Below are positions 45,073 through 53,563 of a stretch of 64,000 nucleotides of DNA, piece by piece (within the stretch, counting starts at the first letter, position 1; each line of letters begins with the position of its first letter). The stretch lies in NCBI GenBank assembly GCA_964526645.1, contig CAZGJN010000004.1, positions 124,001 to 188,000 on the forward strand. The letters run 5' to 3'. Position numbers and translations under genes: made by a program. The notes below the pieces were generated by a model that was not told where the DNA came from, searched no databases, and saw nothing but the letters and a program-made list of their open reading frames with translations. The stretch is from JADJNW01 sp964526645. GTDB taxonomy: Bacteria; Bacteroidota; Bacteroidia; Chitinophagales; Saprospiraceae.

Positions 45073-45127
45073 AATGTTATCAGTTTTGAATAAGGATTTT
45101 GTCGTTAAACCCTTTTTATAAAATTGC

Positions 45128-45168
45128 AAAAACCTAACAGACTTTTTGGCACGTCCGTTAGGTTTTTA
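45128..45168. terminator. Terminator between fur and purA
   Basis: AACCTAAC (45131-45138) pairs with GTTAGGTT (45157-45164), extended by A-T pairs, with T-runs on both strands. For the minus-strand genes it ends the rel-fur transcript about 150 bases past the fur stop. Confidence 0.8.
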
Positions 45169-45318
45169 TTTGAAAAATTTATGGTGAATGCTTTTATGCC
45201 ACATGATCCTGCTTATGCTTAAGCGCCCGCGAAGGTAAGGAAAAGATGAGATTTTTTTTGGTAATTCTTGAAAAATTGAAAATCTCACCTTTACAGGATT
45301 TCTAACACTTGAGGTATG

Positions 45319-45828
45319 CTAATTTTTTTCTATCCCCTCAAAATACGATTGGGCACTTTTCTCCGGCTTTTTATCACAAGCGCCGTCACATTGCCCGTAC
45401 AAATTGAGCGAGTGATGCGTAATATGGAAGTGGAGCAATTCGCCCATCATATTTTTAATTTGCTGAATGCGTGGGTCGCAGAATTCCAGGACTTTGCCGC
45501 AATCTACGCAAATCAAATGGTCATGTTGCTTAAAACCATAGGACTTTTCGTACTGTGCCAGGTTTTTTCCAAACTGATGCTTTTTCACCAAATCGCAGCT
45601 GACCAATAATTCCAGGGTGTTGTAAACAGTTGCTCGGCTCACGCGGTAGTTCTGGTTTTTCATATGGATGTACAAGGCTTCTGCATCGAAGTGATCACTG
45701 CGGCGGTAAATCTCTTCGAGGATTGCAAATCGCTCCGGCGTTTTGCGAAAGCCACTTTTTTCAAGATGAGAGGCAAAAATATTTTTTACTTCCTTGATGG
45801 TATTTTCTAAACTTTTAGCTACCGACAT
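45319..45828 (-). CDS. fur: Fur-family metal-responsive repressor
   Basis: A 169-aa DNA-binding repressor. The winged-helix domain (about residues 20-90) contains RKTPERFAILEEIYR and the recognition region VSRATVYNTLELLV. The dimer domain has a histidine-rich metal site (KQHDHLICVDCGKVLEF) and a CxxC structural zinc pair repeated at CDGACD. It most resembles Fur proper among Fur, Zur and PerR, but the metal cannot be settled by eye. It lies 37 bases downstream of the Rel/SpoT gene and probably shares its transcript. Fur next to purA is common in Bacteroidota. Confidence 0.9.
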   Translation of the reverse strand: MSVAKSLENTIKEVKNIFASHLEKSGFRKTPERFAILEEIYRRSDHFDAEALYIHMKNQNYRVSRATVYNTLELLVSCDLVKKHQFGKNLAQYEKSYGFKQHDHLICVDCGKVLEFCDPRIQQIKNMMGELLHFHITHHSLNLYGQCDGACDKKPEKSAQSYFEGIEKN

Positions 45829-45865
45829 GTTACTTGGCGTTGATGTTCAGCAATTTATTTTCAAG

Positions 45866-48112
45866 CTACTCTATCCTTCTAACACCTGAGACATTCTCTA
45901 AGTTTTGCAAACTTCGGATGGCATGGTTCAATTGATTGGTATTGGCTACTTCCAATTTGATTTTGCACTCAAAATACCCCCCTACACCTTCGATGGACAT
46001 AGAGCGGATGTTGAGTTTTAAATCCTCTGAAATCATGTTGGACAACTGCTGGATGACACCCCTACCGGCATCAATTCCGGTGATCAACAAATCTGCTATA
46101 AAATTGGTATCATTACTAATATTGACCCAATCGGCTTTCATCACCCGGTAGCCGTAGTTTGCCATTAAATTAGCGGCGTTTGGGCAATTGGTACGGTGAA
46201 TTTTCAAGCCTGAGTTGAGGCTTATGTAGGCAAAAATAGGATCACCGAGCACAGGGTTGCAGCAGCTGGCCAACTCATAGGTGTAGCGGTCGGCGTATTC
46301 ACCGTTGATTAGGAGCCGGGGCTTATTCGTGTCATTCGCTTTTTTAGAAGGCTTAGGAGGTTCTGTTTTACTTTCATTAGGAATACTTTCCTCTTTTTCT
46401 AATGCGATTTTGACCAACTTGCCGTTTTCTCCTCTAAAAACTTTGAAAATATCCGTAATACTGATCGCGCCTTCTGCGATGTAAAAAAACAAATCCACCC
46501 TGGAGTTAAAGTTATAATGCTTCACCAGCGTATCCATACTTTCCTCAAAGTCCAATTTCAAATTCTTTAGCTTGCGCTCCAGTGCTTCTTTGGCGATTTC
46601 TCCCTTTTTGCGGCGCTCTTCTTTCATCACCGATCGAATCTTAGCCTTGGCTTTGCCGGTCACTACCCACTTGAGCCATTCTTCGCTGGGTTTTTGGTTT
46701 CGATCAATCGTCACTTGCACTTGGTCACCGCTCCCCAATTTATAGCTCATGGGCACTTGCTTGTGGTTGACCTTGACATACTTGCAGTGATAGCCAATAT
46801 CAGTGTGGATACTGAAAGCAAAATCCAGTGCGGTAGCGCCTTTGGGTAATACTCGCATGTCCCCTTTGGGGGTATAAACAAAAACCTCCTCCTGATAAAG
46901 GCTATTGGATCTCACATCGCGCAGCGCTTCCAGGGCATCCTGGGTGGGATCTTCCAGTGCTTCGCGCACACTGTCGAGCCAATGCTCGTATACATCCGGT
47001 TGGTTGGACACACCTTTGTATTTCCAGTGGGCAGCAAAGCCACGCTCGGCAATTTCGTCCATACGCTGGCTCCTGATTTGCACTTCCACGTATCGCCCGC
47101 CGGGTCCAATTACAGTAGTGTGTAAAGACTCGTACCCGTTGGCTTTCGGCATCGTGATCCAATCCTTGAGACGCTCTGGAATAGGGCGATGCACGTCCGT
47201 CACAATCGAATAAACCTGCCAGCAAATCATCCGTTCTTTTTCAGGTGGCACATCTACGATGATACGAATGGCAAACAAGTCATAAATTTCTTCAAAAGGA
47301 ACCCCTTTCGTTTTGATTTTATTCCAAATAGAATGAATGGATTTTGGGCGACCAAAAATATGAAACGGCACACCGATTTCTTTGGACAAACGGTCTTCCA
47401 GGGGTTTTATAAACTCATTGATGTAGCGATTGCGATCCCTTTTTGTTTGTTGTAGTTTTTTGGCAATATCGTGGTAAGGCTCTGGGTCGCTGATTTTCAT
47501 ACACAGATCCAAAAACTCCGTCTTGAAGTTGTAAAGGCCCAAGCGATGCGCCAGCGGGGCGTAGATATAGCTGGTTTCGGCTGCAATTTTTAATTGTTTT
47601 TCGGGAGACATCGAACCGATGGTGCGCATGTTGTGCATCCGGTCTGCCATTTTGATTAATGCGACCCGTACATCTTCTACCAGGGTGCGGAGCACTTTTA
47701 TAAAATTCTCCGCTTGAGGGCTTTCGGCATTGTATGCGCCATCCAATTTGGTCAATCCATCAACAATTTTAGCGATGCGCTCCCCAAATTTTTCGCGAAT
47801 TTCCGAGAGGGTCAAGTTCGTATCTTCCACCACATCGTGCAGCAAAGCAGCAATAATGGCAGTAGGGCCCAACCCTATTTCTTCCGCGCAGATCGTCGCT
47901 ACGGCTATCGGGTGCAAAATATAGGGTTCACCGGATTTACGGCGTTGCTCCTTGTGTGCTTCCACTGCCATTTCATAGGCAATGCGGATATTCTTGCGAT
48001 CCTCCTCGTTTAGTTCGCTTTTAATGGAGCGGAGTAGTTTTCGATACGCATTCCGGATGAGCTTCTTGTCACTATCCTGTTGTAATACCGGTGCCTCTGG
48101 CGACATTGTCAT
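45866..48112 (-). CDS. Bifunctional (p)ppGpp synthetase/hydrolase, Rel/SpoT family
   Basis: A 748-aa stringent-response enzyme. The HD hydrolase domain (about residues 45-200) keeps His92-Asp93 in ALLHDVVEDT. The synthetase domain (about 245-365) keeps the nucleotide-binding patterns FAIRIIVD, NGYESLHTTV and EVQIRSQRMDEIAERG. Both activities therefore look intact. A TGS domain (about 410-470; VFVYTPKGDMRVLPKGATALDFAF is split over it), a zinc-finger-type region with SCCNP, and a C-terminal ACT domain complete the normal layout. It is the first gene of a probable rel-fur unit. Confidence 0.95.
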   Translation of the reverse strand: MTMSPEAPVLQQDSDKKLIRNAYRKLLRSIKSELNEEDRKNIRIAYEMAVEAHKEQRRKSGEPYILHPIAVATICAEEIGLGPTAIIAALLHDVVEDTNLTLSEIREKFGERIAKIVDGLTKLDGAYNAESPQAENFIKVLRTLVEDVRVALIKMADRMHNMRTIGSMSPEKQLKIAAETSYIYAPLAHRLGLYNFKTEFLDLCMKISDPEPYHDIAKKLQQTKRDRNRYINEFIKPLEDRLSKEIGVPFHIFGRPKSIHSIWNKIKTKGVPFEEIYDLFAIRIIVDVPPEKERMICWQVYSIVTDVHRPIPERLKDWITMPKANGYESLHTTVIGPGGRYVEVQIRSQRMDEIAERGFAAHWKYKGVSNQPDVYEHWLDSVREALEDPTQDALEALRDVRSNSLYQEEVFVYTPKGDMRVLPKGATALDFAFSIHTDIGYHCKYVKVNHKQVPMSYKLGSGDQVQVTIDRNQKPSEEWLKWVVTGKAKAKIRSVMKEERRKKGEIAKEALERKLKNLKLDFEESMDTLVKHYNFNSRVDLFFYIAEGAISITDIFKVFRGENGKLVKIALEKEESIPNESKTEPPKPSKKANDTNKPRLLINGEYADRYTYELASCCNPVLGDPIFAYISLNSGLKIHRTNCPNAANLMANYGYRVMKADWVNISNDTNFIADLLITGIDAGRGVIQQLSNMISEDLKLNIRSMSIEGVGGYFECKIKLEVANTNQLNHAIRSLQNLENVSGVRRIE

Positions 48113-48389
48113 GATCCTACATTTTTCTGTTCACGGGATAAATTGAAAATTCGGGCGATGAAATGTGAAAGTTATAAACAAAAAATAGCCTGAATTGCCT
48201 CCTCCAACTCTTTGTTTTCTCCTATTCCATTTCATCTCTCCTTTATTGTACGGTACGAATTAGTGTTTGTTTTACAAAAAGGAGGTTTTACAAATCTAAA
48301 CAAAATTTTGCTTCAAGGGGTATAATTTGCCAGCTTTTCATCAGAACAAAATAAGCGCCGAATACTATCTTTTTTCACCAAAAAGATTA

Positions 48390-48397
48390 TATCTTTG
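48390..48397 (+). promoter_or_regulatory. Promoter -7 box upstream of tRNA-Leu
   Basis: TATCTTTG followed by CAACGC is an exact TAnnTTTG match of the form often seen before Bacteroidota tRNA genes, 106 bases before the tRNA. The -33 region is T-rich but has no clear TTG. The rest of the gap between rel and the tRNA (48113-48503) shows only a possible minus-strand -7 box (TAGATTTG at 48298-48291) for rel. Confidence 0.6.
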
Positions 48398-48503
48398 CAA
48401 CGCTTTTTGAAAAAGGGGTGTTTGTAGGCTTAGGTGTTAGGGGTTTTATAGATGTGGTGCCTTCCTCGCGGCGCTTGAGCTGTTTTTCAAAAACCCACTT
48501 TGC

Positions 48504-48585
48504 GCGGATATGGCGAAATTGGTAGACGCGCCAGACTTAGGATCTGGTGCCGCAAGGCGTGGGGGTTCGAGTCCCTCTATCCGCA
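48504..48585 (+). tRNA. tRNA-Leu, anticodon UAG
   Basis: An 82-base cloverleaf. The acceptor stem GCGGATA (48504-48510) pairs with TATCCGC (48578-48584), with discriminator A at 48585. The anticodon arm CCAGA/TCTGG holds loop CTTAGGA, anticodon TAG (48538-48540), reading CUA and probably other CUN codons. A long variable arm (TGCCGCAAGGCGT) is typical of leucine tRNA, and the T-arm has TTCGAGT. The 3' CCA is not encoded. Confidence 0.97.
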
Positions 48586-48762
48586 CTTAAATTTGACAAG
48601 AAAGCCGAAAAAGTATGATGCGCCCACTGTTTTAAATTGTAGGTCTTGTATAAATTACATTTTCAGGTGCCAAAAAGTTGTAAATCAGGCTTTCTGAATG
48701 GATTGCAACCTTTTCCTTTCAAACGATGTATTATCCTTTTAGTCAATTTATAACTATAATTT

Positions 48763-50178
48763 ATGCCTAAAGTTGTCAGAACGGATCTTGACGAACTGAA
48801 TGCAGTCGTCACGGTTACTTTAGAAAAATCAGATATTGAACCCAAATTAGACGAAGCGCTCCAAAAGTTTCGCAAAAAAGCTGCACTGAAAGGCTTTCGA
48901 CCCGGCAAAACACCCATGAGCATGGTGCGTAAAATGTACGGCAATTCTGTGCTCGCCGATGTCGTGAATGATTTACTCAGCAAGGAGTTGTATGGTTACA
49001 TCTATGATAACAAACTCGAGATTCTGGGGCAGCCCCTGCCTACAAAAGAAGAAATTCACAATAACATTGATGCAAAAGAACTGAGCGACCTCGTGTTTAA
49101 ATTCGATTTGGGGATCGCACCGCAGTTTGAAATTCAAGGACTTTCGGCGGAGAGCCAAATTGAAAAATATGTGGTAGAACTGCCGGAAAGCATGCTATCA
49201 GAGGAACTGAACAACCTGCGCAAACGCCTTGGCAACCGAATTCAGGTAGAGGATAGCATCATCGAGGGAGATGCTTTGCAGTTGTCGCTCAAAGAATTGG
49301 AAGGCGATGGCGAGAAAGAAGGCGGAATCGAAGCCCACTTTTCTGTGTTGGTCAATGATGTGCCAGATGAAACCCTCCAAAAAACGCTTTTGTCCAAAAA
49401 ACAAGGCGATACCTTGCAATTGAATCCTTTCCTTTTGCACAAAGACGACCACCATGTGCGCCACCACCTGCTTCACATTGACCATAGCGACCACGATACG
49501 CCTGTGGGCGAACGATTTGAAGCAAGGATAGAAGAAGTGAACCGGGTAGTGCTCCCTGATTTGGACCAGGCGTTTTTCGACGAAGCTTTTGGTGCTGACC
49601 AGGTGCATACCGAGGCGGAAGCCTTAGATGCCCTGCGCAAAGATTTGGGTAGTTTTTATGATAAACAAGCGGATGCCTTGTTTTTCAGGGACTTCCAGGA
49701 TATGCTGATGAAAAAAAATCCGCTCCCGATGCCCGACGGTTTTCTGAAGCGCTGGCTGCGAGCGTCTAATCCAAAACTGGACGATGCCACGGTCGAGCGC
49801 GATTATCCGGCATTTGCCAGAAACTTGCAATGGACTCTGCTCAAAAATAAATTAACTAAGCAATTCAATATTGAAATCACAGAAGAGGCGATCAAGAATG
49901 GTTTTCGCCACCGCGTGAGTGAATATTTTGGGGCGTACGGCATGAGCATGGGCTTGACGGAACTGGTGGATAGCACCGTAGAACGCCTCATGGGAGATGA
50001 AAAGCAAGTAAATGAAATGTACGAAGATTTGCTGGTAGATCAGTTAATCCCTGCTATCAAAGAGGTGGTCAACATCGTGCCGAAACCAATCGAGCGCGAG
50101 GCTTTCCTCCGAGTGCTGGAAGAGGCACGTGCCCAAGCGCGGGCAAAGCCGTCTAATTTGCTGGAGGAGGAAGAGTAA
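48763..50178 (+). CDS. tig: Trigger factor, ribosome-associated chaperone
   Basis: A 471-aa chaperone that meets nascent chains at the ribosome exit. The N-terminal ribosome-binding domain (about residues 1-115) carries the signature GFRPGKTPMSMVRK. The middle peptidyl-prolyl isomerase-like domain (about 165-265) is followed by a helical C-terminal domain that forms the cradle. An unusual histidine-rich patch (eight His between residues 226 and 244) sits in the PPIase-like domain, where other trigger factors have mixed residues. Divergence from E. coli Tig is high, as is usual in Bacteroidota. It heads the tig-clpP-clpX block. Confidence 0.92.
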   Translation: MPKVVRTDLDELNAVVTVTLEKSDIEPKLDEALQKFRKKAALKGFRPGKTPMSMVRKMYGNSVLADVVNDLLSKELYGYIYDNKLEILGQPLPTKEEIHNNIDAKELSDLVFKFDLGIAPQFEIQGLSAESQIEKYVVELPESMLSEELNNLRKRLGNRIQVEDSIIEGDALQLSLKELEGDGEKEGGIEAHFSVLVNDVPDETLQKTLLSKKQGDTLQLNPFLLHKDDHHVRHHLLHIDHSDHDTPVGERFEARIEEVNRVVLPDLDQAFFDEAFGADQVHTEAEALDALRKDLGSFYDKQADALFFRDFQDMLMKKNPLPMPDGFLKRWLRASNPKLDDATVERDYPAFARNLQWTLLKNKLTKQFNIEITEEAIKNGFRHRVSEYFGAYGMSMGLTELVDSTVERLMGDEKQVNEMYEDLLVDQLIPAIKEVVNIVPKPIEREAFLRVLEEARAQARAKPSNLLEEEE

Positions 50179-50318
50179 TTATCATATAAGTTATTTCTTT
50201 AATTTGAAAAATATTTTAGTTCCCTTTGCCCCTTTATTTTTTGGGTTTTGACCAAAATTGTCAATGGGCTATTCTAAGAGGGAAGCGTATGCAACCGGAA
50301 TCAAAGGGAAGTGTTATC

Positions 50319-50358
50319 TATGTGGTACAAATTGGCAGCCAATTCTGATAACCACATA
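50319..50358 (+). promoter_or_regulatory. Nested hairpin just upstream of clpP
   Basis: The outer stem TATGTGGT (50319-50326)/ACCACATA (50351-50358) encloses a second stem AATTGG (50330-50335)/CCAATT (50339-50344) with a 3-base loop. It ends 24 bases before the clpP ATG and has no T-run. It is probably a leader structure in clpP mRNA or the 3' end of tig mRNA. Confidence 0.6.
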
Positions 50359-50382
50359 ACAATTCACAAAAAGACCTGAAGT

Positions 50383-51087
50383 ATGTTTCACAAAGATGAA
50401 TTTTTAAAATACGCCACAAAGCACCAGGGCTTGAATAGCATGTATGTTGAGCAATACGCAGAGAAAAATCTCGCTACCGTACCCAACATTCACGCTTTTA
50501 CACCTTATGTAATCGAAGAACGCCAGTTGAATGCAGCAGCGCTTGACGTGTTCTCTCGCTTGATGATGGATCGGATTATTTTCCTCGGGGTGCCGATCAA
50601 CGATTATGTAGCCAATGTGGTGCAGGCGCAACTCCTTTTTCTACAATCTACAGACCCTAAGCGCGATATACAGGTGTACATCAACAGCCCCGGTGGTTCT
50701 GTGATTGCTGGCTTGGGTATTTATGACACCATGCAGTATGTCTCTCCTGATATCAGCACTATTTGCACGGGTTTGGCGGCTTCCATGGGCGCGGTATTGC
50801 TCACAGCAGGCACTAAAGGCAAGCGTACTTGCTTACACCATAGCCGTGTGATGATCCACCAGCCATTGGGCGGTATGCAAGGGCAAGTGACAGAAATGGA
50901 GATTTACTACAGGCTCATTAAAGATGAGCAGAAAAAATTATACGAAATAATGAGCCATCATACCGGGCAGCCCTACGACAAAATTGAGCAGGATTGCGAC
51001 CGCGATAACTGGATGAGCGCCCTCGAAGCAAAAGAATATGGGCTTATTGATGAGGTCTTGACCAGAGAGGGTAAAACAGAAGGCTAA
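50383..51087 (+). CDS. clpP: ATP-dependent Clp protease proteolytic subunit
   Basis: Serine protease of 234 aa forming the double seven-ring chamber that degrades substrates fed by ClpX. The catalytic Ser134 lies in TGLAASMGAVLL, His159 in SRVMIHQPLGG, and Asp208 in CDRDNWMSALEAKEYGLID. The N-terminus has about 40 residues before the conserved core (VIEERQLNAAALDVFSRLM), a longer leader than in E. coli and usual in Bacteroidota. The gene lies between tig and clpX, 95 bases before the clpX ATG. Confidence 0.97.
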   Translation: MFHKDEFLKYATKHQGLNSMYVEQYAEKNLATVPNIHAFTPYVIEERQLNAAALDVFSRLMMDRIIFLGVPINDYVANVVQAQLLFLQSTDPKRDIQVYINSPGGSVIAGLGIYDTMQYVSPDISTICTGLAASMGAVLLTAGTKGKRTCLHHSRVMIHQPLGGMQGQVTEMEIYYRLIKDEQKKLYEIMSHHTGQPYDKIEQDCDRDNWMSALEAKEYGLIDEVLTREGKTEG

Positions 51088-51182
51088 GAATTTTTGTATA
51101 ATATAAGAAAAGGAGGCAGATTGCAGTGGCTGTATTCTGCTTCCCCCTTTCTTTTGTCATAAAAATTAATGATCAGAAAAGA

Positions 51183-52430
51183 ATGCGACGTACCAACAAA
51201 CAAGACTTTAGGTGCTCTTTCTGCGGGAAAGATAAATCGGAAGCCCTTATTCTCATTGCAGGCATCGAGGGGCATATCTGCGAAGCATGCGTAGAGCAAG
51301 CAAACGATATTCTGGAGGAAGAACTCTATGGGCGCAAACGCAATGAACCCAAAGGCAAGCATTTTCACCTGCCGGAAAATATCACTCCTCGCGAAATCAA
51401 GAAGCACTTGGATCAGTATGTGATCGGGCAGGATGATGCCAAAAAAGTCCTTTCTGTAGCAGTTTACAACCACTACAAACGCTTGCGCCAAAGCAAACAC
51501 ACTGAAGTGGAAATAGAGAAATCCAATATTCTTTTTGTTGGACAAACCGGCACCGGCAAAACCCTGCTGGCAAAAACAATTGCAAAGCTACTCAACGTAC
51601 CTTTTGCGATCGTAGATGCCACTGTTTTTACAGAGGCGGGTTATGTAGGAGAAGATGTGGAAAGCATCCTGAGCCGGTTGTTACAGGTTTGTAATTACGA
51701 TGTAACGGCTGCCGAACGCGGCATTGTGTATATTGATGAGATTGATAAAATTGCCCGAAAAGGAGATAATCCATCCATCACGCGGGATGTCTCCGGCGAA
51801 GGGGTGCAGCAAGCATTGCTCAAAATGCTGGAAGGGACAGAAGTGAACGTTCCGCCTCAGGGAGGGCGCAAGCATCCGGAACAAAAACTCGTGAAAGTCA
51901 ACACAGAGAATATCCTGTTCATTTGTGGCGGTGCATTTGATGGTATTGACAAAGTGATTGCTCGCAGGGTGAATACACAAGTGATAGGATTTAAATCGGA
52001 GGAAGTCCAGTTTGATAGAGATAACCTCTTGCAATACATCAACCATCAGGATGTAAAAAAATTTGGACTAATCCCGGAACTTGTCGGGCGCTTGCCGGTC
52101 TTGACCCACCTCGATCCGCTTGACTTGGATGCCCTTAAGCGTATTTTGGTTGAACCTAAAAATTCTCTGGTTCGTCAATACAAGAAATTATTTGAGCTTG
52201 AAGGAATCGAGCTGCATTTTACGGAAGATGCCATCGAACTGATCGCGGAAAAAGCACTGGAATTCAAACTCGGCGCAAGGGGGCTGCGCTCTATTTGCGA
52301 AGCGATTATGACAGACGCGATGTTTGAGCTACCTTCTCAAAGTGAAGTGCATCGTTTTGAGGTGTCTCGTGCCTATGCGCAGGAAAAACTTAGCCGCTCC
52401 AAACTTGCTGTATTGAAAAAAGCAGCTTGA
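51183..52430 (+). CDS. clpX: ClpX, AAA+ unfoldase of the ClpXP protease
   Basis: A 415-aa ATPase that recognises, unfolds and threads proteins into ClpP. The start at 51183 puts the zinc-binding domain at the N-terminus (Cys11, Cys14, Cys33 and Cys36), as the family requires; an in-frame start 19 codons earlier is not conserved. Walker A is GQTGTGKT (residues 120-127) and Walker B is VYIDEIDK (about 182-189). The sensor and pore regions follow (GYVGEDVES; GARGLRSICE). A strong terminator ends the tig-clpP-clpX block. Confidence 0.97.
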   Translation: MRRTNKQDFRCSFCGKDKSEALILIAGIEGHICEACVEQANDILEEELYGRKRNEPKGKHFHLPENITPREIKKHLDQYVIGQDDAKKVLSVAVYNHYKRLRQSKHTEVEIEKSNILFVGQTGTGKTLLAKTIAKLLNVPFAIVDATVFTEAGYVGEDVESILSRLLQVCNYDVTAAERGIVYIDEIDKIARKGDNPSITRDVSGEGVQQALLKMLEGTEVNVPPQGGRKHPEQKLVKVNTENILFICGGAFDGIDKVIARRVNTQVIGFKSEEVQFDRDNLLQYINHQDVKKFGLIPELVGRLPVLTHLDPLDLDALKRILVEPKNSLVRQYKKLFELEGIELHFTEDAIELIAEKALEFKLGARGLRSICEAIMTDAMFELPSQSEVHRFEVSRAYAQEKLSRSKLAVLKKAA

Positions 52431-52459
52431 TTAAGACTATTCAGCTTTTATCATACTGG

Positions 52460-52503
52460 ATTGCCTTGTAGCATATTGTTGTTGCAAGGCAATTTATTTT
52501 TTT
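52460..52503 (+). terminator. Terminator after clpX
   Basis: A perfect 9-bp stem ATTGCCTTG (52460-52468)/CAAGGCAAT (52485-52493) is followed by TTATTTTTTT. Confidence 0.9.
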
Positions 52504-52567
52504 GAAAAAACCAAAGAATTTTCAAAAAAATATTTTGCGTTTAAAAAGAAAATTAAAATTTAATTGG

Positions 52568-52575
52568 TAATTTTG
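52568..52575 (+). promoter_or_regulatory. -7 promoter box for the DoxX-like gene
   Basis: TAATTTTG matches TAnnTTTG 41 bases before the ATG at 52616. The nearest TTTG upstream is about 30 bases away, longer than ideal. Confidence 0.45.
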
Positions 52576-52615
52576 ATATATAGTCTAAATGTTTAAACAC
52601 CTAAAACACATTGTT

Positions 52616-52978
52616 ATGAATGCAGTTCTAAACTTAGGGAAGTATCTCTTTTCACTACCTTTTGCTATCTTTGGCGTTTTCCACTTTATGAATGCCAGCG
52701 CGATGGCAAGCTTTACACCGGGCGGTACGATCATGGTTTATGTGACCGGCGCGGCGCTCATCGCTGCCACCGTGAGCATGCTGATCGGAAAATTAGATAA
52801 ACTGGCTACCGTGTTGCTGGCATTGATGCTGATTTTATTTGTGGTCATTCTTCACCTCAAAGGCGCAATGGCAGGCGACCAAACCAGTACCTCTATGCTT
52901 TTGAAAGATACAATGTTGGCAGGTGCAGCACTGATTTATGCCAAAACAATGGCAAAAGACAACGCTGTTATTGGATGA
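52616..52978 (+). CDS. DoxX-like small membrane protein
   Basis: A 120-aa protein with four hydrophobic segments. It begins LGKYLFSLPFAIFGVFHFM, a pattern typical of DoxX/DoxD-related membrane proteins. Later segments have small-residue packing (TGAALIAATVSMLIG and TMLAGAALIYAKTM). DoxX-like proteins have been tied to redox or quinone-linked roles, but the function here is unknown. The ATG at 52616 is preferred over one nine codons upstream because the helix pattern starts there. It is convergent with the HxlR regulator gene. Confidence 0.75.
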   Translation: MNAVLNLGKYLFSLPFAIFGVFHFMNASAMASFTPGGTIMVYVTGAALIAATVSMLIGKLDKLATVLLALMLILFVVILHLKGAMAGDQTSTSMLLKDTMLAGAALIYAKTMAKDNAVIG

Positions 52979-53000
52979 TCATACTGAAAGAAATGTTACG

Positions 53001-53037
53001 AAGGCATTCTCTGCATAAGGCAGGGAGTGCCTTTTAG
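53001..53037. terminator. Terminator between DoxX-like and HxlR genes
   Basis: AAGGCATTCTCTG (53001-53013) pairs with CAGGGAGTGCCTT (53021-53033) over 13 bp with two G-U pairs and a 7-base loop, followed by a short T-run on the plus strand. It touches the stop codon of the convergent HxlR gene. Confidence 0.75.
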
Positions 53038-53405
53038 GTTTTGTCTATTATTTTTCCTTGGGTTTCGCCCAGATGCCGCCCCCAATCTGCAATGACTTCC
53101 AAGACTGGAATCAAGGTGTTGCCAAAATCCGTCAAGGCGTATTCTACCTGTGGAGGCTTCACGGGATGCACTTTTCGGCTCACAATGCCATCTTCTTCCA
53201 GTTTTCGCAATTGGATGCTGAGCATTTTTTCCGTGATATCGGGCATCATTCTTCTCAACTGGCTGAATCGCTTGCTGCCCTTGCGCAAATACCACAACAC
53301 GATCACTTTCCATTTGCCGCCGATATAATTCATCGTTACATCTAAAGCGCAGTGATAGATCTTTTCGCCAATTACGATAATTTTTTCGTTGCCGTCTATT
53401 ATCAT
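53034..53405 (-). CDS. HxlR-family transcriptional regulator
   Basis: A 123-aa winged-helix regulator. The family pattern is clear: a cysteine near residue 19 (YHCALDVTMNYIGGKWKVIVL), then RFSQLRRMMPDITEKMLS in the recognition region, and a wing ending VEYALTDFG. HxlR proteins often sense reactive electrophiles, quinones or oxidants through the conserved cysteine. It is divergent from an NAD(P)-binding oxidoreductase, the classic arrangement in which the regulator controls that gene and itself. Two palindromes in the shared 158-base region are candidate operators. Confidence 0.92.
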   Translation of the reverse strand: MIIDGNEKIIVIGEKIYHCALDVTMNYIGGKWKVIVLWYLRKGSKRFSQLRRMMPDITEKMLSIQLRKLEEDGIVSRKVHPVKPPQVEYALTDFGNTLIPVLEVIADWGRHLGETQGKIIDKT

Positions 53406-53454
53406 CTTCGTTGCTTCTTTAGTGAGCGTTCATTTTTTTGCAAAAAAATTAGTA

Positions 53455-53470
53455 CTGTCAAAATTGACAG
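53455..53470. promoter_or_regulatory. Candidate HxlR operator 1
   Basis: CTGTCAA-AA-TTGACAG is a perfect palindrome with 7-base arms, in the gap between the divergent hxlR-type and oxidoreductase genes. Confidence 0.6.
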
Positions 53471-53507
53471 GTCTTGCAAGCTAATTTAAAATATATTTTC
53501 TTTGTGC

Positions 53508-53525
53508 TATACTTTTTACAGTATA
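53508..53525. promoter_or_regulatory. Candidate HxlR operator 2
   Basis: TATACT (53508-53513) and AGTATA (53520-53525) form a perfect inverted repeat around 6 bases, 38 bases before the oxidoreductase ATG. The TACT-N6-AGTA spacing recalls sites of YodB-type HxlR proteins. Confidence 0.5.
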
Positions 53526-53563
53526 TTGCAAAAGTAAACTAAAAATCAAAAAAATCCAAGTAT

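Noticed and set aside
48504..48585. An integration (att) site at the tRNA-Leu gene
   Set aside because: No integrase, no repeated tRNA 3' end and only housekeeping genes downstream.
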